DNA of 64,000 nt. Origin: Svornostia abyssi (GTDB lineage Bacteria > Actinomycetota > Thermoleophilia > Solirubrobacterales > Solirubrobacteraceae). This document shows, in pieces, positions 60,402 through 64,000 of the stretch. The DNA lies in the NCBI GenBank assembly GCA_024666565.1, contig CP088295.1, forward strand, positions 2,728,001-2,792,000, given 5' to 3'. Both the position numbers and the translations under genes were made by a program. The notes beneath the pieces were generated by a model that ran no database searches, was not told the DNA's origin, and saw only the letters and a program-made list of their open reading frames with translations. Each line of letters opens with the position of its first letter. Positions within the stretch are counted from its first letter, which is position 1.

Positions 60402-60419
60402 AACAGACGATACGAAGCG
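60402..60419 (-). promoter_or_regulatory. TetR promoter/operator, match to lcp operator
   Basis: Minus strand CGTATCGTCTGTTATGG includes the -10 TATCGT (60413-60408) and the ATG; it aligns to 58389-58405. Confidence 0.5.
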
Positions 60420-60469
60420 TTCGGCAGGATGTCCACGCTGCCACGCGATGTTGCGTCCCCGGGACTGCG

Positions 60470-61258
60470 CTACCCGGTCGCGAAGCGCTTCGCCGTCTGA
60501 TCGGTGTGCGAGCTGGCGGCCAGATACAACGACACGCCGGCTTCCGCGTAGAACATCGCCAGCGACTCCAGCATCTGACGCTGCCCTTTGGCGAACAGGC
60601 GCCGTTCGAGCTTGTGCTCGGCTGCCCGTTCGAGAAACCGCTCGCGCGCGCCTTCGCCGCACGCGGCGACGAACCCCTGCATCAGGGGAGGCCACTCGGT
60701 GAACGCATACGACGCGGTGATGCGGTGCCAGACGCGCCAGGTGACGTCGAGCGGTCTCGGCCGAGGTTGCAGCGGCCGGTCGACCGCCGCGGCGGACGTG
60801 GCGGCGATCACGCCGAGGAACGCCGTCGACAGCAGGTCCTCGACGGCGGGGCCGATGGCATCGTGCGCCTCGGTGTCGCCCAGCTGGTCTCGGAACGCCG
60901 CGCCCAGACGGGGCACGACCTCCGCGCTGCGCGGCGTGCCGTCCTGGCGACCGAGCCCGTCGTCGTGCGGACTCGTGGTGTCGAGTTCGGATTCGACGAA
61001 GCGGCAGATCAGGCCGCTGTGGCGGGTCAGGAGGCTGGTGGTCGCGTCGTCGACGAGGACGGCCGTCAGGTCCTGCATCGTCCGGGCGTGCGCCTCGGAG
61101 ATCTCAGTCACCGCGGCGGCCTGGACGGAGCGGACGGCGTCATCCGCGACCGCGGCGGCGCCTTCGAAGACCAGGGTGGACCCGTGGTAGTAGACGGGCG
61201 TGAGGTCGTGCGGGATGCCGGTCGCCGCGGGCGCCGGTGGGGCCGGGCTCGTGCTCAT
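60470..61258 (-). CDS. Hypothetical protein (lcp neighbourhood)
   Basis: 262 residues from MSTSPAPPAPAATGIPHDLT. All-helical, no signal or membrane segment: AVADDAVRSVQAAAVTEISE, TTSLLTRHSGLICRFVESEL, DLLSTAFLGVIAATSAAAVD, TWRVWHRITASYAFTEWPPL, RQMLESLAMFYAEAGVSLYL. The regularly spaced Trp/His/Tyr suggests a helical bundle or lipid/isoprenoid-binding protein, but I recognise no family. Upstream of tetR on the same strand (68 bp). Confidence 0.6.
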   Translation of the reverse strand: MSTSPAPPAPAATGIPHDLTPVYYHGSTLVFEGAAAVADDAVRSVQAAAVTEISEAHARTMQDLTAVLVDDATTSLLTRHSGLICRFVESELDTTSPHDDGLGRQDGTPRSAEVVPRLGAAFRDQLGDTEAHDAIGPAVEDLLSTAFLGVIAATSAAAVDRPLQPRPRPLDVTWRVWHRITASYAFTEWPPLMQGFVAACGEGARERFLERAAEHKLERRLFAKGQRQMLESLAMFYAEAGVSLYLAASSHTDQTAKRFATG

Positions 61259-61365
61259 GATGGACTGAGTCTTCTTGGTGCGGCGCCCGCCATGGGGGTG
61301 GTGGGGCGAGCGTGGTGGTGGGCTGCGGAGGGCCCGCAGGCCACCGGCGGCCGGCACGGAACGAC

Positions 61366-61391
61366 GAGGGCCCCGCAGATGCGGGGCCCTC
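61366..61391. terminator. 11-bp perfect hairpin
   Basis: GAGGGCCCCGC-AGAT-GCGGGGCCCTC, followed by GTATCC. Lies 108 bp upstream of the 60470-61258 gene; it may mark the boundary with the accessory region to the right. Confidence 0.55.
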
Positions 61392-61578
61392 GTATCCAGT
61401 GCGAGAGACGGTACAAAGACCAAACGGTCGAGGAGGCCTTGAGACTTTGGTGGAGCTCCTCCTGGAAGAAGGACCCCGAAAGGCCCGCCAGCGGGCTTTG
61501 GAGGCCCTTGGGCGCTAGTCCTGCCGGAGAAAAGCGGACCGCTTACCGCGCGAGGGTCTCGTCGGGCGGGGCACGGAG
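61392..61578. other. Non-coding boundary region with terminator-like hairpin
   Basis: No convincing gene. AAAGGCCCGC-CA-GCGGGCTTT (61479-61499) is a hairpin with a bulged G and a TTT end. Base composition drops in GC to the right of here. Confidence 0.4.
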
Positions 61579-62433
61579 CTACTGCACTACGACGACGCGG
61601 ACGATGAGACCACTGCGCTCGCCGGCCAAGTCGTCTTCAAGTCCACGGGCATTGACGATATGCCTGTCTGGGTCGTAGACAAATGCGACCAGCGCCCCGC
61701 ATTCTGGATGTGCTCGATAGCGCTCGACATCCTGGATCAGCTGGTCGCCGACTTGCCGATCCTTCAGTCCCGCTCGAGTCATCTTGACTTCGACCACCAC
61801 CTGTTCGCGCTTGAGCAGGAAGTCAACGCGCGATGAACCCCCAGCGCGCGTCGGGGCGGGATCCTCTTCGCGCACGTCCTGGAACAACATGCGCAAGATC
61901 CCGCCGAGTAGATCCTGCACGTCGTACTCGTCGCCGATGAGGAGGGCGGGACGGCTGGCATGGCGATGAGCGACTGCGTGTGACAGGGCTGGGAAGCCGC
62001 GGCAGATTCGTTCGATCAGCGCGAGGTTCTCGGACGACGCGGCGCTCTTGACGAGGTGCTTGGCTTCAGCGAGCAGCTGTCGCTGTTCCAGCAGCGACGA
62101 ATGGAAGGTCGTCTCGAAGGGGTGTTGCCAGCGATCGATTAGGCCGCTTTGCTGCTCCTCGTCGAAGAACGGGTTGACCATCCCTGGGTTCTCGAGGAAG
62201 GCGCGGATTCGCTTGATCACGAGTCCGCCCTCAAACAGGTCGCGGAACTGGTCGTGAAGCTCGACCGGCAGGGCAGCAAGAGCGTTGGCATACCACTCGT
62301 GGTAGTCCGCGACGAGGCGATCCAGATCGTCGTCATCGACAAGAACGTCCTTGTCGCCCTGGACGCGTCGTGCGCGTCGATCGAGGTCCGCGCTGGCCGC
62401 GATCAGTTCGTCGAAGATCGTCCGATCACTCAT
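61579..62433 (-). CDS. PD-(D/E)XK nuclease, DpnII/MboI-like C-terminal domain, candidate defence
   Basis: 284 residues from MSDRTIFDELIAAS. N-terminal 200 residues helical (VEVHD-like ELHDQFRDLFEGGLVIKRIR; ALIERICRGFPALSHAVAHR). C-terminal nuclease: SSRVDFLLKREQVVVEVKMT has the D...E-x-K core, followed by QVGDQLIQDVERYRAHPECG, LVAFVYDPDRHIVNARGLE, the layout of the REase_DpnII-MboI family found in many defence proteins. No methyltransferase next to it, so it is probably not a classical restriction enzyme. Lower GC than the chromosomal genes. Confidence 0.7.
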   Translation of the reverse strand: MSDRTIFDELIAASADLDRRARRVQGDKDVLVDDDDLDRLVADYHEWYANALAALPVELHDQFRDLFEGGLVIKRIRAFLENPGMVNPFFDEEQQSGLIDRWQHPFETTFHSSLLEQRQLLAEAKHLVKSAASSENLALIERICRGFPALSHAVAHRHASRPALLIGDEYDVQDLLGGILRMLFQDVREEDPAPTRAGGSSRVDFLLKREQVVVEVKMTRAGLKDRQVGDQLIQDVERYRAHPECGALVAFVYDPDRHIVNARGLEDDLAGERSGLIVRVVVVQ

Positions 62434-62537
62434 CGCCGATGAACTTACCCTGGGCCGAGATCGTGCCGCACTGCCAGACCACCGTTTCACGGGGTCGATC
62501 GTCCCCGGCGTCCGAGCTGGTCACGAAGATCTGATGA
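62434..62537. promoter_or_regulatory. Divergent intergenic region
   Basis: 104 bp between the nuclease and the membrane-anchored gene; must hold both promoters. No clear -35/-10 or palindrome recognised. Confidence 0.3.
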
Positions 62538-63065
62538 ATGAGTGTGGTGACGCTGGTCTTGGCCGTCTACGGAGCGGGCCTGTCGACGGTGCTGGGGTAT
62601 CTCGCATGGCACCGTGAGCGACACGTAGTAGACGTCTTCGGCGCCTGCAGCGGCAGCGGCGAGTGGTACGGGATGCAGCTGAGCGTCGTGAACACCGGGC
62701 GACGGCCTGTCGTGGTGCATGGGATCCATATGGAGTGCGCCGACGGTCGTCCTTGCTTCATCGATATCGAGGGGGCCTCGCCGTTCCCCAAACGCCTTGA
62801 CGAGAGCGCCGAGTTGGTAGTGAGTGCGCACGCCGAGGACATCGAACGCGATGTCACTGCGATCGTGGTCACGGACAGCCGGCGACGGGAGCATCTGACT
62901 CCGTTCACGGAGGAAATGCATGAGGTTCTCGAAGCATTCTGCGAACACGTCGCAGAGACCCAGCCACGCTTGGTCGCTGAGGGCCGACAGCGGCCGCGGG
63001 TGATCATGCGGGAGTACGACGAGCGGCTTCGGCGAATCGCCGAGCGCGAGGAGAACGCAGCGTGA
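62538..63065 (+). CDS. Membrane-anchored hypothetical protein in the accessory region
   Basis: 175 residues from ATG. One N-terminal helix VVTLVLAVYGAGLSTVLGYL, then a beta-rich domain (WYGMQLSVVNTGRRPVVVHG, ELVVSAHAEDIERDVTAIVV) and a charged helical C-terminus VIMREYDERLRRIAEREENA. The short beta domain with MQLSVVNTGRRPV is frequent in hypothetical proteins of phage-defence islands; no function known. Convergent with the helicase gene (101 bp). Confidence 0.55.
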   Translation: MSVVTLVLAVYGAGLSTVLGYLAWHRERHVVDVFGACSGSGEWYGMQLSVVNTGRRPVVVHGIHMECADGRPCFIDIEGASPFPKRLDESAELVVSAHAEDIERDVTAIVVTDSRRREHLTPFTEEMHEVLEAFCEHVAETQPRLVAEGRQRPRVIMREYDERLRRIAEREENAA

Positions 63066-63166
63066 CTGGCCGTGTGCCTAACTGCCGCCGCTTGTCTCCT
63101 GGCTACTCCTGAGTCAGGCGCGCCGAGATCGCCATTGCCGACAAGCATGAGCGCGATGGGGAATAG
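63066..63166. other. Intergenic gap between convergent genes
   Basis: 101 bp, nothing recognised beyond loss of coding signal. Confidence 0.4.
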
Positions 63167-64000
63167 TCAAGCGGCTGGCTCCCAGACGTCGAGCCCAGCG
63201 ACGTCCTTGTCCGTCACGAACGCAACGCTGTACCTGGCTCGCGTGATCGCGACGTAGAGCGAACAGCGACTCCGATCGGTCAGCTCGTCCGCGCCGTTGA
63301 GGAACTTCAGGCTCGGCCCCGTGGGGGCTATCAGAACGTGATCTGTGCCCACCCCCTTGACCTCGCCGATGTTGTGGAACGGGAGCTCGAGGTCACGGGC
63401 GGTCGAGCGGCTATGGCGAAGGCAGAGCGGCTCGAAGCGGTCGTAATAGGCGGCCGCATGGGTGGTCCGGACAACGAACACGCCGTCGTGTCCGACCGGG
63501 GCCGTGTTCATTGACTTGGTCGCCTGAAATCCCCAGTCGGTCGGGAACACTGAGTCGGCCAGGTCCATGATCTGCTGGTTGGAGCGCCAGCACTGCTCGT
63601 TGTGCTCGATGGAGAGCAGCCCGGCCTTCTCCTGTAGATCGAACCAGCGCTTGATCTGCGGGCCTCGATACTGCTTGTACTTCTGGTCGGCGACGTTGGT
63701 GTCCAGGAGCGCCTGTCGGACGTCGCCTACCATGTGGAGCTCGATGGGGGACCGCATCAGGTGCTCGAGCACCACGAGGTCAAACCCGTTGAGATCTTGC
63801 ACCTCGTCGACGTAGATCGCCGAGTAGATCTTGCTGAGCCTGTCGAGGACGGCGCCCTTGCTGGCCGACAGAACCTCGGTCGAGAGCTTCGAGAGGTGGC
63901 GCCGGTAGGCACGCCCCTCGCGGTCCAGGAACCGAGCCTCGCCGGCGATATGGCCTGGGTCACCGTCGTAGAGGAACCCGGTGAGTCTTCGGCCGGGGAA
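63167..64000 (-). CDS. UvrD/Rep-type helicase C-terminal part, GajB-like (partial)
   Basis: Open to the right edge; 277 codons visible. Walker B/motif II IYSAIYVDEVQDLNGFDLVV, then HMVGDVRQALLDTN, HNEQCWRSNQQIMDLADSVF (motif IV/V region), FHNIGEVKGVGTDHVLIAPT and motif VI SLYVAITRARYSVAFV. Order and wording (GDVRQA...YRGPQIKRWF...GKxKGxxxDxVLI.PT...YVAITRARYSVA) match GajB, the helicase of the Gabija defence system, rather than housekeeping UvrD/PcrA. The upstream gene, which should encode the GajA OLD-type nuclease if this is Gabija, lies outside the window. Confidence 0.68.
   Translation of the reverse strand, partial: FPGRRLTGFLYDGDPGHIAGEARFLDREGRAYRRHLSKLSTEVLSASKGAVLDRLSKIYSAIYVDEVQDLNGFDLVVLEHLMRSPIELHMVGDVRQALLDTNVADQKYKQYRGPQIKRWFDLQEKAGLLSIEHNEQCWRSNQQIMDLADSVFPTDWGFQATKSMNTAPVGHDGVFVVRTTHAAAYYDRFEPLCLRHSRSTARDLELPFHNIGEVKGVGTDHVLIAPTGPSLKFLNGADELTDRSRCSLYVAITRARYSVAFVTDKDVAGLDVWEPAA

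Noticed and set aside
61312..61518. 68-codon plus-strand frame ending LLEEGPRKARQRALEALGR
   Set aside because: It runs through two terminator-like hairpins and lacks a ribosome site; coding character is weak.

Overview
The window is high-GC, gene-dense DNA with GTG/TTG starts, many 4-bp ATGA/GTGA gene overlaps and several apparently leaderless starts. Gene content (Lcp-type rubber oxygenase with TetR, secreted beta-propeller proteins, ECF sigma factor with a long C-terminal tail, Cys-type CcmE, TldD/TldE, tRNA-targeted integrative element with Rep/Xis/Int) suggests an actinobacterium, most likely of the Thermoleophilia/Solirubrobacterales type. That placement is inference; no rRNA is present.

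Layout. 1-2.8 kb: 3' end of argS, a cytochrome c maturation operon (ccmG-ccmH-ccdA) and two small genes. 2.8-14.05 kb: an 11.2-kb integrative element inserted in tRNA-Gly(CCC). It is bounded by 43-nt copies of the tRNA 3' end and carries a tyrosine integrase, an excisionase, a rolling-circle-type Rep, a small cargo operon, an HNH nuclease, a Cro/C1 regulator, and a candidate defence island: a GHKL ATPase fused to a VELK nuclease-like domain, and two genes with HEPN RxxxxH motifs. A tRNA-Arg 3' fragment inside it marks a second attachment event. 14.2-15.4 kb: TetR with twin palindromic operators, a YceI remnant and a rhodanese. 15.5-33.7 kb: an export-oriented cluster of three paralogous secreted beta-propeller proteins, two formylglycine-type sulfatases, two metallo-beta-lactamase-fold proteins (one lacking its metal ligands), a haloalkane dehalogenase, a GntR regulator, an ECF sigma factor and further secreted proteins. 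Most promoters here carry a palindrome related to AGTGTCGACACT, so the cluster looks like one regulon.

33.7-41.4 kb: an MFS exporter with two small membrane proteins, TetR, a siroheme-decarboxylase-like protein, an F420-NADP oxidoreductase/SnoaL fusion, secreted proteins and an SRPBCC protein. 41.5-45.5 kb: GntR plus a 2-oxoacid (pyruvate/acetoin-type) dehydrogenase E1alpha-E1beta-E2 operon. 45.5-49.5 kb: small proteins, ccmE-ccmF-ccmI (second half of cytochrome c maturation) and secG. 49.5-58.3 kb: tldE-tldD, an iron-type alcohol dehydrogenase, a GNAT-like protein, LysR, a large orphan sensor kinase and a lipase. 58.4-61.3 kb: an Lcp rubber oxygenase with its TetR, and an unknown gene. 61.5-64 kb: a second accessory region with lower GC: a DpnII/MboI-like nuclease, a membrane-anchored protein and the C-terminal part of a UvrD-type helicase resembling GajB of Gabija.

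Eight otherwise good genes are each broken by one single-base indel, seven of them insertions in short G/C runs, three in the identical context GCCCGGCGA. I treat these as probable sequence errors but annotate them as frameshifted.
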